Part shown: positions 1-12,100 of the stretch, piece by piece
Position numbering within the stretch: the stretch's first letter is position 1
Layout of the letters: each line of letters starts with the position of its first letter
Origin: Warburgia ugandensis
Lineage: Eukaryota > Streptophyta > Magnoliopsida > Canellales > Canellaceae
Length of the DNA stretch: 64,000 nt
Assembly: GCA_035236585.1 (NCBI GenBank)
Contig: CP141135.1
Location: 4,436,001-4,500,000, forward strand
Direction of reading: 5' to 3'
Translations under genes and position numbers: made by a program
The notes under the pieces: generated by a model
Told to the model about the DNA's origin: nothing
Database searches by the model: none
The model's input: only the letters and a program-made list of their open reading frames with translations

Positions 1-86
1 TAAGGCTGCGTACTATGGACCATTGTGGTCCGCCCCTTCTCCGGACCCCGCATAGAAGGAGCTTCGTGTACCAGTGCTGCCCTTTA
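1..86 (+). mobile_element. Au-type SINE, 3' part, cut by window edge
   Basis: The 3' half of a tRNA-derived plant Au SINE. It shows the family's diagnostic run: TAAGGCTGCGTACTAT, then TTGTGGTCCGCCCC, then a GGAGCTTCGTG block and a CTGCCCTTT end. The 5' part lies outside the window. It sits in intron 7 of the callose synthase gene, antisense to it. Confidence 0.85.
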
Positions 87-703
87 TTACTTAAATGTAA
101 GGCCCTCAAATTTCTGGTCTTTTCTACAAACAAACGGTCATATTGATAAAGCAAACTGAGTGTAGTTATAATTGACAAAGCATCCTAGATCTCCAGCTTC
201 TGATAGGAAGTACAAAGAAATTCAACTCATTGACAGCACAACAGTGAAGAATAAGATTCAATAAGAAGTTGTGTAGAGAGGCTGAAATGGGTTAAAGATG
301 CTATTGCAAGTGTCGAAAATACTACAGCCAGTAAAAGCACAAAAATAAAGGGATCAGGTTGGGATGGAGACCGAAGATCTTGAGTAGACACAATCTAAAA
401 GAATAACTCAATCAGTGATAAAAGTTCAACTTGCATGGATGCCAATTAGTTTCATTTATGCATAGTTGGAACCAAAATGGAAAGAACCTCAACTTCTGCT
501 GGAACCATATGTCTATCAAAACAACAGAGATAGTACAGATTTGTAGATGACTAGATGTGGCTACCGTGTTGTGTCTTTACATAGACATAAAATGACAAAA
601 AACTAAAAATATGGCAACAAGCAGGATGAGCAAAACAAATGTGTATTTATGGAAGAATATAAAAAGAACTTAAATCAGTGTAGAACAAGGAAGGAATACA
701 TAC
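87..703 (-). other. Start of callose synthase intron 7
   Basis: Intron sequence following the donor at 703-702 (exon ends CCG, then GTATGT). AT-rich, with no callose synthase homology, so the next coding exon lies beyond the left edge of the window. Apart from the SINE at the edge I see no further feature. Confidence 0.7.
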
Positions 704-793
704 CGGTTCCCTTTCATCAGGAATGCCAAGACGTGACTGTTCATTTGCAAGGAGATGGACTATATGTTCACGTTGATTGCTAACATTATCTTT
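704..793 (-). CDS. CALS9: Callose synthase 9-like, coding exon 7 (30 codons)
   Basis: Reads KDNVSNQREHIVHLL, then ANEQSRLGIPDEREP, the conserved segment after the FGFQ block in CalS9/GSL10 proteins. The acceptor is ACACAG before 793 and the donor is GTATGT after 704. Both borders are phase 0, which joins cleanly to exon 6. The sequence is open and close to the family consensus, consistent with selection. One small difference from most relatives is His in the HIVHLL stretch, where HIVLLL is usual. The exon belongs to the cytosolic N-terminal region, ahead of the first membrane segments of this roughly 1,900-residue enzyme family. Confidence 0.93.
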
Positions 794-1272
794 CTGTGTC
801 AGAGGCAAAACTTTGAAACATTAGTTTCCAATTCAACGATAAGGATCCTCTTAACAAATCAAATAATAAAAACTGAACTCTGGCATATAAAAAATAGGAA
901 ACATGTACAATTGCATGAACTAAGACCAATATAAGCAGTTATCTACACAAATTAAAGCACTATTTACAAGTTGATACCAAAAAAGTCAAAGACACAACAT
1001 GACAAAATGGATCAAAAAGTAACATCAACAGCAATGGCAACATTGCAAAAAGTAAAATATTTGACAAATCAAGAATAAAAACATGCATCATGATTCAGAT
1101 ATTTCACACTCATATTTTGTAAAACATAAGCAATATCACTAGATAAAATGCACCAGCTAATTCAGAAAGCACACAGGTCACTAGTTTCAACAAAGAAAGA
1201 TTGAATACCTCCTAAAAGAATAGCAAGATAAACAATACTTCATGAAGTCCTGAGGTTAGTTTCAATACAAAC

Positions 1273-1398
1273 CTGGAAGCCAAAAACATATTGCAAAAGA
1301 TCCAGCATATCTGCATTCCTTGAAGGAGGAATAGAGAAACTCCCAGGCAACCTTGGTAGATCCAGAGAGTACTTTATAGCTGAAACTGCCGCCCTTAC
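1273..1398 (-). CDS. CALS9: Callose synthase 9-like, coding exon 6 (42 codons)
   Basis: Begins VRAAVSAIKYSLDLPRLPG and ends NADMLDLLQYVFGFQ. This matches the family block of the form V-x-A-A-V-x-A-L-K, then ADMLD-x-L-x-Y-x-FGFQ. The acceptor is CTTCAG before 1398 and the donor is GTTTGT after 1273, both phase 0. The intron to exon 5 is only 78 nt (1399-1476), near the lower limit for plant introns. The PPSRNADMLD motif is intact. Confidence 0.94.
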
Positions 1399-1476
1399 CT
1401 GAAGACAGCATGGGTTTAAGGAATACCACCAAGATAGAACCAGAAAGAAGCTAACTACCACACAAATTATTTATAC

Positions 1477-1587
1477 CTCTGGAAGAAACACGATGGCATT
1501 CGTTATACTAGGAGCATCCAGAGGTATAATGTTATAAGCAATTAGGTCCTCTGTCATTGCAGCATCTGATTCCATCACCTTCTTCAG
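1477..1587 (-). CDS. CALS9: Callose synthase 9-like, coding exon 5 (37 codons)
   Basis: Reads LKKVMESDAAMTEDLIAYNI, then IPLDAPSITNAIVFLPE. The AMTEDLIAYNIIPLDAP stretch is what points to the CalS9/GSL10 branch. The CalS10/GSL8 branch has a different wording here (TPYNIVPLEA type). Acceptor CTTTCAG, donor GTATAA, both phase 0. No disabling change is seen. Confidence 0.94.
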
Positions 1588-1821
1588 CTGAAAGATTAGC
1601 AATAACGTCAGCTAAAGCAAGAAAAAAGGTCTGCATATAGCTGTTCCGGTACAGAAATATATCACATATAACGACAGACAGCCATGCAAACATATATAAA
1701 AAACTGACGATAAACAAATAATCTCCAAATAAAGGAGAAACTCCAAGCTAATATGAAGCTTGGAACCCTAGAACTCCAGCCATACACAAATGAGAAGTGC
1801 CATGGGAACCAAAAAGCTAAC

Positions 1822-1945
1822 CTCTTCAGGTATCAACCTTTCTGCATCTTCAGGAGATACCTCCCTAGTGAGCTCCTTGACAACCTGCCCTAAAATCTTC
1901 AGCGTTGCAAAAGCCCTCTTTCTTTTCACTGTTTTAAGCTCCAAC
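1822..1945 (-). CDS. CALS9: Callose synthase 9-like, coding exon 4 (124 nt)
   Basis: The first base completes the Glu codon begun by the last two bases of exon 3. The exon then reads LELKTVKRKRAFATLKILGQ, then VVKELTREVSPEDAERLIPEE. The basic KTVKRKR block followed by FATLK-x-LG is characteristic of CalS9-like N-termini. The acceptor is CTTAG before 1945 and the donor is GTTAGC after 1822. An acceptor three bases downstream would break the frame, so this border is the supported one. Confidence 0.92.
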
Positions 1946-2039
1946 CTAAGATTTGAGGAAAATTATATTCTAGCTAAGCAAATACAAGTAAATACAGGAT
2001 TTGAACAACCAATGCAGCATAATAACACCACAAATAAAA

Positions 2040-3700
2040 ACAATTAAATCTCATAAAACCTTCCAAATGGACATTAAGTGATCCCTATAGTGTATGCTTT
2101 ATGCAAAGCAAACCAAAAAGAATGAAAGAGTAAGGATTCTAACTCAAACAAGTGAAATTCTCTATTCCATGAATTCACCTTCAACATAAACTTGCATTTA
2201 AATTTGTGCTTTTTTATGTCAGATTCTAATGGACCTGATCATGCAACCTTAAGCCCATGCAAACAAGAGGCAAATAATAAATGTATGAAAAAGGCGTTCA
2301 GGTTACAACTCAAAAAGACAGATGCCACAAATATGAAAACCTCACTAGCACTATGTCAATCAATACAACAAACAGCAGCAACAACCATATATGTATCTCC
2401 CTTCCATGGAGATCCTTCTATAACTGATCCATTTTTTCCCCGGAAATCAGCTGGTTTAACTGGAAATATCACAAGTTCACAAGCAATGGAGGCCTAGTCT
2501 TATGTTTGGGCTTTAGAATAAAACAGAAGAGGAAAAAGCAGAATGATTGAAGAGCTTTGGGAGAAGTAACCACTTCCCTTCTTCTTTCAAATACCACTGA
2601 AGATTGAGTTATTTATGGAGAAACCATTAAGGGCAATCAGTAAATAACTCATAAAATGTCTCCTTTGTTAAATGTCAAAAAAAATTAAATTAAATAGAAA
2701 TGCCGGAAGCATGTCTCCTACTTGATTGGAATAGCGACTCTAATCAATTTGAAGCGCACAGATTTATAGGACTCATTGGGAAGCACAAATTATCAGTAGT
2801 AGGATTCACACTACACTCCCCACTTCTGAAGTGCGAACCCAGGATTTGCACTTCCGTACCTCAAGGATGCTTCCCCAAGACTATGTGCCACACTAATATC
2901 AATAACTGGTCAAAAATATAAGTGAGCCAATACTATTAAACAGTTTATAGACTAGCAATAATAATTTAACTCCCAAAACAGCCCAGTTTCTTCACAATGC
3001 ACCAAGCAACACAGTAGCATTTTAGGTATTTTTCTTGTTTCATCAACAAGATCCTGATTTGATGCAAAATAGATCTTTCAATTGTTGTACTCTTATACAA
3101 GTATACACAGAAACCTAAATAATTATCTGCCATAGAACAGCATAGGTGTGTTTTGGGTTGTCTGGAATGAGAAAAATATCTCATTGATGATAAAGGTTCT
3201 ATCATGTATTCATCATAATCAAGACCTTATGAGAATAATATATTCTCAATGATAAAACTTCTATCATGCAGTATATTATGTTTTGCATGTTGTTACTACA
3301 GAAAGTATCAAAGCAAAGATAATGTAAACTATGCATTTTGTTAGGCCTAAAATATTTTATTTGCTGAATGCATGAACCAAATCACGCAACGGAGCTATGA
3401 GTTAGGTGCAGCATTTGTCTTTCTTCGTTGCTGGTGTTCTGAGTGAATTCTTTATGTACTTATTTTACATGGTAAAAAGTAAAGAGGAGACAACAAAAAT
3501 TCTTGGTTTGCATAAAAAGACAGATCGCATGAACAGACCCTTGTGCATTTGGATGATCAATCAATATGTTCTATATTGCATAAGCAACAACCAGTTCCTG
3601 ATGAATGTTTTTGGAAGACTTGAAAAGATTAAATTCCAGAATCAATACATTCTGATTTTATGCTTGGTACAAAATTACTTCATGCAAATTAGAACCATGT
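2040..3700 (-). other. Callose synthase intron 3, no clear feature
   Basis: This is the bulk of intron 3 (1946-3741). It is AT-rich and I find no recognisable gene or intact element. Around 2820-2915 the minus strand contains a GGTTCGCACTTC box resembling an RNA polymerase III B box, possibly a worn tRNA-derived SINE. I could not define its ends. Confidence 0.5.
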
Positions 3701-3741
3701 AAGCCAACATATCATAGATAAAAGCTACTGAGAATACATAC

Positions 3742-3911
3742 TCTCCAAGATTAAGATTGCCGCTAAAAACACCCGATTCTCTCAACTTCATTTCGTCCTG
3801 ACGTAGTTCATCAACTTTATGTTTCTCTCTATAATGCTTGTAAAATTCCTGTAAGCGGGCAATGTCCTGGCTCCTATCAATGCTTCCACCATCTGGCTTA
3901 GCAAGCTTTTG
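3742..3911 (-). CDS. CALS9: Callose synthase 9-like, coding exon 3 (170 nt)
   Basis: Starts QKLAKPDGGSIDRSQDIARL and continues QEFYKHYREKHKVDELRQDE, then MKLRESGVFSGNLNLGE. This is a near-consensus match to the CalS9 N-terminal Vta1-like region (QKLAKR-x-G-x-IDRSQDI). The acceptor is GTTCAG before 3911. The donor is GTATGT after 3742, leaving two bases of the last Glu codon (phase 2). A local NLNLGE replaces the commoner NLGE, an in-frame insertion of two residues. Confidence 0.94.
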
Positions 3912-4160
3912 CTGAACATTTGCCCAATACAATCCAGAACCATTCAAAAATTGATAATCAAATAAAAAATGCATTTATCCAAAATTACACTGAGATTGAA
4001 AATGTTAAGCTTCATAGAGCCAGCAAATTAACTACAGCAAAGCCAAACCAAGACAAATACACAAAATATTCCACTTACATGCCTCAATAATAGTCCAGTT
4101 CACCTTATTAATCAATTGGATCAAAGTGGCAGATAATGTGTCCCATACAAAAAGTATTAC

Positions 4161-4258
4161 CTTGATGACTGACATTAATCCAGTCTTGAACTGCAAAACA
4201 CCTCTGCCCTCGCTATTAGGGTCCAAGTTCTGTGCCAGTGAATAGGCATGCTCACACA
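4161..4258 (-). CDS. CALS9: Callose synthase 9-like, coding exon 2 (98 nt)
   Basis: With the single base from exon 1 it reads LCEHAYSLAQNLDPNSEGRG, then VLQFKTGLMSVIK, a highly conserved block of plant callose synthases. Acceptor TCCTGCAG before 4258, donor GTAATA after 4161. The join to exon 1 (R-I-L-C-E-H) restores the family sequence exactly, which is the main evidence that exon 1, 16.8 kb away, belongs to the same gene. Confidence 0.95.
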
Positions 4259-4261
4259 CTG

Positions 4262-7200
4262 CAGGAAAGTGACAAAAGAGATAAAGAGAAGAGCAGATAA
4301 AGACATGCTATTTTAGAGCAAAAAAGCAGGAATTGCTCCATGAAGTATGCTGACACAGATAAAAAATATGAAGTATTACAAAAACCGACAGCCAATGTAT
4401 GTAAAGCAAAATGTTCGCTCTTAACAAGTTACACTTCAAGTAGCTAGGACTATAAAAAACTGAAAACCGCAAAGAATAATATTTTTCAATAGCTGAATGC
4501 AATTATGGTCATAACTTTTTGTCAGACCTCAAATTATTTGGCTCCATTTATGTAAGAGATGAATATAAACCCCATATCATTCAAGTGAGGGAGCTGATTT
4601 CTCATGCTTTTCCTGTCACTTTGGTCCTTTAATTCCTTAACTACTGCTCACGTATCATAGACTAACCTGTCTTCTCAATAAAGTAGAAAAGAAACTCCGG
4701 TACCTAAATCCTACCATGTGCTTGGTGGGTTCCATAAATGTAAACAAAACTTATGTTTCACCAAACCTCCAACAGTATTATGACCAACATAAGGCAATGT
4801 TGAGCTAGATAGCAACCCCACTGGCCAATCTTCATTATTATAATCTCAAGCTTCTCAACATAAAATATAATCCTTCAATGGGCAAACAAAATACTACATC
4901 TCATACCACTGGTTCACACAGAAATCACTAGCATCGTCCCCAAAATAATTTATCAAGTCTTCCATAAAGCACCAAAAGGAACAGAATCTAGAGGTGCATT
5001 GCCTGGAACAAACAAGAACCTAGAGCAAGACGTCAGCAAACCAGACTTTGGACCAAGGAATGAAGAAAAGATACCTACCTCTCTTTTCCGACAAGTAAGC
5101 AAGTTTTTTTCTCAAGAAAGCCTCATAAATATGATTGCTAAACATATTCAGTGTTAAATATTTGCATATGAACAAGGCTTCCAACCCTGGTAAAATAAGT
5201 AAACTTGAAACTTGGAGTTAATGATTGATGCAGCAAATTGTCTATTAACTCAAGCAAGTTAAAGGAGCTTCTTATTGGCTTGATAGGGCAAAGCAATGTT
5301 GAGTTGAGCAATTCAGTGACTGACTTGAGGAGTTTTAAGTAATGTTGACCACTACACTGTTCCATATATGCACCAAGAGACCAATGGGAAACAAGTATAA
5401 GGCATCATCCACATAATTGGTGGGGATTCTGCAATCTATATCACTTTTAAACAGATACCCTACAAGAGACTCTTCGGTTTCATACATGACTTGTTGCATC
5501 TTGCAATAAATAATTATAACTCAGGTCCCAAAATCCGGTACCTTATTCATTTCTTTCTACTCCCATCTACAACTTCTCCTTTGCAGATCAGAAGGTACAC
5601 CGCGATGCAATTCTCCTTCGTGAGATGCCCTGTGATGGCCAACTGGACTTTCATAAAAAGTCCAGAAAGCCGCCAGGTACTTTCCACAGTACCCCTTCTT
5701 AAACTTCATTTTTTGCCCTCCAATTTCCAATCCAATTTGAGAAACTTGGTCAGAAAGCTCCATCCTCAACCAATTCCAGATACACAAGGCTTGAGATGCA
5801 GCTTTCAAATATCATACATGGATTTGGTTCATTTAAGGTTCCAACAAAAGCAATGAAAGCAAAGCCAAAACTTTAACAGATAAAGTAAAGCACCTAAACT
5901 ATAAGACAAGTAAGCCTCTCCAAACCATACAAATACTTAGTGAGCCCAGCTTCAAAAGTACCATACTAAGAAGGGCCAAGGGGGATTTAAATTTACTTGA
6001 ACCCAATATTACAAATATCTTCTCCTTTTCATCTCAAGAAATGGTTAGAAGCCGGTCTTGTCTGTGAAATATTGAAAAGTTTTAAGACTTAACAAACTCT
6101 AAGTCCCTTTGTCTGCATGCATGTGGGTCATAGAAGAAAATATAACTTCTGATGGCAAATAATTGCATACGATGTGGCTTCCATGTGCCTTAGCATGTTT
6201 AACCTGCCCTATACCCAAATTGGAGTGTGCATACAACATTGCTCTTAGCACATTAAAGTTTAAAAAGTGGAACACGATAGTTAGAAAATTAAGAAATTTG
6301 CTATGTCTGAAATATTGTGCCATAGTAAGATGCTATGTAATCATAGGCGCAAGGGGTGCAACTTGCTCCAGGAGGGACTAGGAGCGTCTAGTCACATGAC
6401 TAGTTCCTAAGCGTAAAATTAAAAAAAATAATGTATATAATATACATATATAATATATAATATAAATCAGATTTTTTTATTAAGGGAGGGGCCAGAATTG
6501 ATAATGGCACCCCCTTCTTAAAAATAAAAGAGATTCAAGTTTGACAAAGAAAACAAGAAAAACCCTAGAGTGCCATTTTCACCAGTGGAAATGACGAAGA
6601 ACCGACGATCGATGCAAGGAAATGGTGAGTTTTCCAGCATTATTTGCATTTCCCCTTCCCCTCTGGCTTCCCTCTTACCCATTCCCGTCTTTGACGAAGG
6701 AAAATTGACAATTGATAATTTCATATCAATCTGGCGCCTAGAATCTAGGGCACAAAAGTCGTCAGGCGCACCAAACACAACTAGTTGTGCCTAGTCACGC
6801 TGCGACTTTTCCACCTTGCTCCTTGCCATAATTGAGTCACACTCCTTCCACCTTTTTGCACCACACAATTAGTCGCATCTGTGCTACATAGGTAAGATGC
6901 AGCTTGTTGTACAAACAAGAAAGGATAACTTCTAACATAGTGATAGGTCTAGGGCTCAGCTTTTGTTGGAAATAGCATTCAACAGGAAATGGAACACCAT
7001 TTATTCATGGTAAATGTGAAGTACAAGGGGGTTTCAGGGTAAACAAAACTAAAAAAAGATCTGATGTATGTATGTAAAACCAGTAGGAAGTAAGGAACCG
7101 CAGTCCCTCCTCTACACTTCCTCCCACTCCTCTCTTGTCTTCTCCTCCCCTCCTTACCCGTGTACCCTTCATTTGTACTCCTTTCTAACCGTTTGCAACA

Positions 7201-7638
7201 GATTGGATGTTAACTGTATATTTGATGTATCTTAACCACTGTACTATAACTCTTCCCCGGCCAGATTATAACCAATTGACCCTCCTGGCATTTCTTCTAT
7301 TAAGTGACCTATATACAGTTTTTTTTTCTGTTGCAACCACTTCCTCTTTCTAGCTACCTCCTCCTAGAATAAGTCTGAATTGTTGGTGATATAACACATA
7401 GCAAAAACACAAATTAACAATATCAATAGGAAGAACTCCTCCAATCACGCCTTGAATCCACAAGACACTCCACCTCATTCTTTAATCCACAAGAAAAGGA
7501 GAAAGAGAAATAAAGTATTCTTCAAAAAACTAGATAAAACCATCTTTTACAAGATGAATAGCATATATGTATATGTATATGTATATGTACACCCACACAC
7601 ACACACATATATAATGCCAAACTACACAGTTGCTAGTC
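4262..7638. other. Intron sequence, no recognised element
   Basis: Mostly unique-looking AT-rich intron DNA. An AT-only tract lies at 6427-6470. On either side (6340-6400 and 6730-6850) are words such as CTAGTCAC and GGCGC/GCGCC that look like remnants of a repeat, but I cannot delimit it. Short open frames at 5491-5856 and 5557-5808 overlap on opposite strands and resemble nothing I know. Confidence 0.5.
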
Positions 7639-7639
7639 C

Positions 7640-7761
7640 TCAGCCTACATAAAAAAGAAGGTTTTGAGTTAGGTGCCAATCAACAAGTAAAACCCTTTTG
7701 AAGGAGTTGAAGATGATTTCATTATTTTTTCTTACAAATAAATATATATATATATATATTC
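7640..7761 (+). mobile_element. RTE LINE copy D, left remnant of 5' monomer
   Basis: Contains GAAGATGATTTCATTATT followed by a TTCTTACAAATAAATA stretch, as in the hairpin monomers of the intact RTE copies. It is interrupted at about 7742-7761 by copy A and resumes at 15010. This is the oldest of the three nested copies. Confidence 0.7.
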
Positions 7762-9174
7762 AACTCCGCCAATGCTGGTCCCAAGCCCAGATAAAAAGGT
7801 GAAGGATCTTGCATCACGTGCGAGCCAGCAAGGAAGAAGTTGAAGATGATTTTGTTATTTTTTTCTTGCAAATGAATATGCATTTGTATATCAGTTTGTG
7901 AGGAAGAAATGAAAATCATCTCCAGCTTCTTAAAATATGGCAACCCTTGCATCAGGTGCCAATAGGCAACGGTGAAGCTGAAGATAATTTTATTATTTCT
8001 TTTTTGCTTGCAAATGAATATGCATTTGTATATTACTTTGTGAGGAAGAAATGAAAATCATCTCCAGCTTCTTAAAATATGGCAACCCTTGCATCAGGTG
8101 CCAACAGGCAAGGGTGAAGCTAAAGATAATTTTATTATTTCTTTTTTGCTTGCAAATGAATATACATTTGTATATTAGTTTGTAAGGAAGAAATGAAAAT
8201 CATCTCCAGCTTCTTAAAAGTATGGCAACCCTAACATGACATGAATCGAAAACTGACATTCCCTCAAGCTAGGGCATTCCCCATAAGCGAAGCGTTGCAT
8301 CGGATCCCGAGTGTGGTGAAAAATAAGCAAGGGTTGCTAAGGCGTTCTCTCAAAAGCAATGCGCTACATCGGATCCCGAGTATAGTGAAAAATGGGAAAG
8401 GGCTGCTAGAGGGTCCCCTCAAAAGCGACACCCTGCATCAAAACGCAGGTGCAGTGAAAAGTGGACATGGGTTCATGCCATGGAGGTCAAGAAGGGTGCT
8501 AGTAAATAGGATACCTCTAAAGCATAAGATTCAGAGCGCCACACGGAATATAGGGACATTGACAGGTAAGAGTTTGGAGTTAGTAGACATGATGAAACGT
8601 AGGAGAGTCAACATCGCTTGTATCCAAGAAATCAAGTGAAAAGGGGGCTAAAGCTAGAGAAATCAATGGGTATAAATTATGGCATTTAGGAAAGGATAAT
8701 AAAAGAAATGGCGTATGAATAATAGTGTATAAGGAATTAAAGGATAAAGTTGTGGGTGTTAAAAGAATCAGTGATAGAATTATAATAATAAAACTTGTTT
8801 TAGGAGAGCAAATTATAAATGTTATAAGTCCATACGCACCACAAGTAGGGTTAGAAGATATAATCAAGAGACAGATTTGGGAAGATATGAAAGGAGTCAT
8901 GCAACAAATTTCCAACACTGAAGTGATATTTATAGGAGCATACTTAAATGGCCATGTAGGAAAAGAAAAGAAAGGTTATGATAGAATACACGGAGGGTAT
9001 GGTATAGGTGAACGAAATGAGATGGGGGAGAATATCCTCAATTTTGCTTTGTCATATAACCTGGCCATTGCAAATGCATTCTTCAAGAAGAGGGATGAAC
9101 ACTTAATAACCTTTAAAAGTGGACTTCATAAAAGCCAAATAGACTTTTTTCTACTTAGGAATACTAAACGATCA
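7762..9174 (+). mobile_element. RTE-clade LINE copy A, 5' portion
   Basis: Starts with ACTCCGCCAATGCTGGTCCC, shared with copies B and C. Three hairpin monomers of roughly 135 bp follow (about 7835-8230). A leader comes next, with three repeats of a TACATCGGATCCC-type unit (about 8290-8470). The start of the endonuclease follows: IACIQEIK, a worn IQETKW motif, then YAPQVGLED and a DLNGHVG-like AYLNGHVG. In-frame stops show decay (for example after QEIK). Copy B split this copy at 9174, and it resumes at 12764. The left flank (AT)n-ATTC recurs after the 3' end at 15010-15029, giving a probable target duplication of about 20 bp. Confidence 0.9.
7835..8235 (+). repeat. Tandem hairpin-forming 5' monomers of RTE copy A
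   Basis: Three consecutive units. Each starts GAAG(C/T)TGAAGATGATTTT and ends AAAATCATCTCCAGCTTC, which are near reverse complements. A small internal palindrome (CAAATGAATATGCATTTG) sits near the centre. Each unit could fold into a stem-loop of about 100 nt. Copies B and C carry the same kind of unit in different number. Confidence 0.85.
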
Positions 9175-12100
9175 ACTCCGCCAATGCCGGTCCCAAGCCC
9201 GGATAAAAAAGGAGGAGGGTCTTGCGTCAGGTGCCAGCCGGCAAGGGGGAAGGTGAAGATGATTCTATTATTTCTTTCTTACAAATGAATATGCATTTGT
9301 ATATTAGTTTGTGAGGAAGAAATGAGAATCATCTCCAGCTTCTTAAAAGATGGCAACCCTTTGTCAGTGTGGTAGGGAAGTTGAAGATGATTCTATTATT
9401 TCTTTCTTACAAATAAATATACATTTGTATATTAGTTTGTGAGGGAGAAATGAAAATCATCTTCAGCTTCTAAAAATATGGCCACCTTGCGTCGGTGTAG
9501 TGCAAGGTGAAGTCAAGATGATTTTAATGATTTTAATGATTGTAATGATTTTCATGATTTTAATGAAAATCATCTTCTTTTAAACTATAGCAACCCCAAC
9601 ATGACATGAATCGAAATCAAATTCGCTCAAGCTAGGAGGCCCCCATAGCGGCGTTGCATCTGATCCGGATGCGGTGAAAAATAGGCAAGGGGTTGCTAGG
9701 CGTTCTCCCGGAGCGACGGCGCTACATCGGATCCAGTGTAGTGAAAAATGGGCAAGGGCTGCTTTCGGCGTCCCTCGAGCGACGCGGCCTGGATCGAACC
9801 AGTGCGATGAAAAGTGGACATGGGTTCATACCATGGAGGTCGAGAAAGGCGATAGTAAATAGGGAATCTCCAAATCATAAGATTCGTATGTTCTCATGGA
9901 ATATAGGACATTGACGGGTAAGAGTTTGGAGTTAGTAGACACGATAAAACGTAGGAGAGTCAACATCGCTTGTATCCGAGAAACCAACTGGAAAGGGGCT
10001 AAAGCTAGAGAAATAGATGGGTATAAATTATGGTACATAGGAAAGGAAAATAATAGAAATGGCGTAGGAATAATAGTGGATAAGGAATTAAAAGATAAAG
10101 TTGTGGACGTGAAAAGAATCGGTGATAGAATAATAATAATAAAAATAATTCTAGGAGAGCAGATTATAAATATTATAAGTGCATATGCACCACAAGTAGG
10201 GCTACAAGATATAATTAAGAGCTTGGGAAGATATGGAGGAGTCATGCAAGAAATTCCCAACACCGAGGGAATATTTATAGGAAGCAGGACTTAAATGGCC
10301 ATGTAGGAAAAGATAAGGAAGGATATGATAGAATACACGGAGGGTATGGTATAGGTGAACGAAACGAGATGGGGGAGAATATCCTCGATTTTTGCTTTGT
10401 CATATAACCTTTATCAATTGCAAATACACTCTTTAAGAAGAGGGATGAACACTTAATAACCTTTAAAGTGGACTTCATAAAAGCCAAATAGACTTTTTTC
10501 TACTTAGGAATAATGAACGATCTATATGTAAGGATTGTAAGGTGATGCCCGGTGAGAGTTTAACCTCACAACATAGGTTCATGGTTATGGATATTCATAT
10601 CAAAAGATGGAGTAAAAGAACAACTTAATACACATCCAAAAACTAAGTGGTGGAACTTAAAAGGAGAGAAAATAACCTCATTCAAAAATAAGTTGATGGT
10701 AGAAGGAAATTGGAATTATGAAAGCAGTAAATACCATGTGGACTAATATGGTGAGTCCATTAAGAAAGTGGTAAAAGATGTCTTAGGAGTATTTAAAGGT
10801 AAAAGGCTATTAACAAAGGAAATATGGTGGTGGAATGAAATAGTGCAAAAGCTATTAAAGAAAAACGAATGCATTTTAAAGCATGGCGAGGAAGATTAGA
10901 AATAATGAAAACTATGAACAATATAAGAATGCTAAAAACGTTGCTAAGAGAATAGTAAGTGAGGCTAAACTTAAAGCATATGATGAGCTCTATAATGGTA
11001 GGAACAAGAGAAGGTGAGAAAGATGTGTTTAAACTTGCAAAGGTAAGAGAAACGAAGAGTAAGGACTTAGAGCATGTTAGGTGCATTAGAAGCGATGATC
11101 AAGGGTATTGAGTTAAAGACGCATTGAGATCAAACAAAGGTGGGAAATCTACTTCCAAAAATTGCTAAATGACAATGGCCACGAGAATAGAGGAATTGAA
11201 AATACTATAAATCTAAATAACACTGGATATTATAGATATGAACGTAGGATTAAAATGCTTGAAGTAAAAGAGGCCTTGAGAAAGATGAAATCGGGAAAGG
11301 CCATAGGGCACGATGGTATACCAATAGAGGTTTGGAAGCATATGGGAGATATTGGGGTAGTATGGTTGACCAAGTTGTTTAACAAGATTATAAAATCAAA
11401 GAAAATGCACGATGAGTGGAGGAAAAGCTCTATTGTACCAATCTATAAGAATAAAGGGAGACATTCAGAGTGCACTAATTATCGAGGATCAAACTTATGA
11501 GCCACACCATGAAACTTTTTGAAAGAGTCATTGAGAAGAGGCTACGACATGAAACAAGTGTATCGGAGAATCGGTTGGTTTCATGCACAGGAGGTCTACC
11601 ATGGAAGCTATTTTTCTTCTTAAGACAATTAGTAGAGAAATATAGGGAGAGGAGAAAAGACCTACACATGGTCTTTATTGACTTAGAGAAGGCTTATGAT
11701 AGAGTCCCTAAAGAGTTAATATGGAGGTGTTAGGTGTTAAAGGGGTTTCTCGGTGGGTATATAGACATAATTAAAGATATGTATGAGGGAAGCAAGTAAC
11801 AAATGTTAAGACCACTAGTGGCGTGGTAGTGATTTTCCTCACATCCTGTCGGATTGCACCAAGGATCGGCATTAAGTCCATACCTTTTCACATTAGTTAT
11901 GGATGAGTTAACAAAACATCTGCATGAGGAGATTCCACCTGGTGCATGCTATTTGGCAAGACGATATAGTCCTACTTGATGAGACAAGGGAGGGTGTCAA
12001 CATAAAGCTAGAGCTATGGAGAGAAGCGGATAGAATTGAAAGGATTTAAAATTAGCCAAACTAAGACGGAATATATGGAATGTAATTTTAGCATGGAGAG

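Noticed and set aside
2790-2915. tRNA-derived SINE on the minus strand
   Set aside because: A B-box-like GGTTCGCACTTC is present, but I could not find the A box spacing, the ends or a target duplication.
5491-5856. 121-codon plus-strand frame and an 83-codon minus-strand frame over the same place
   Set aside because: They lie in intron 3-prime side sequence of callose synthase intron 1, match no family I know, and overlap on both strands. Either could be a fragment, but neither can be supported.
7452-7652. Short frame with YVYVYVYV and HTHTHT stretches
   Set aside because: It is the translation of TATATG and CACACA microsatellites.
8241-8639. 132-codon open frame on the plus strand proposed as a host gene
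   Set aside because: It lies in the RTE leader (repeated GCATCGGATCCC units) and the start of the endonuclease. The same sequence recurs in copies B and C.
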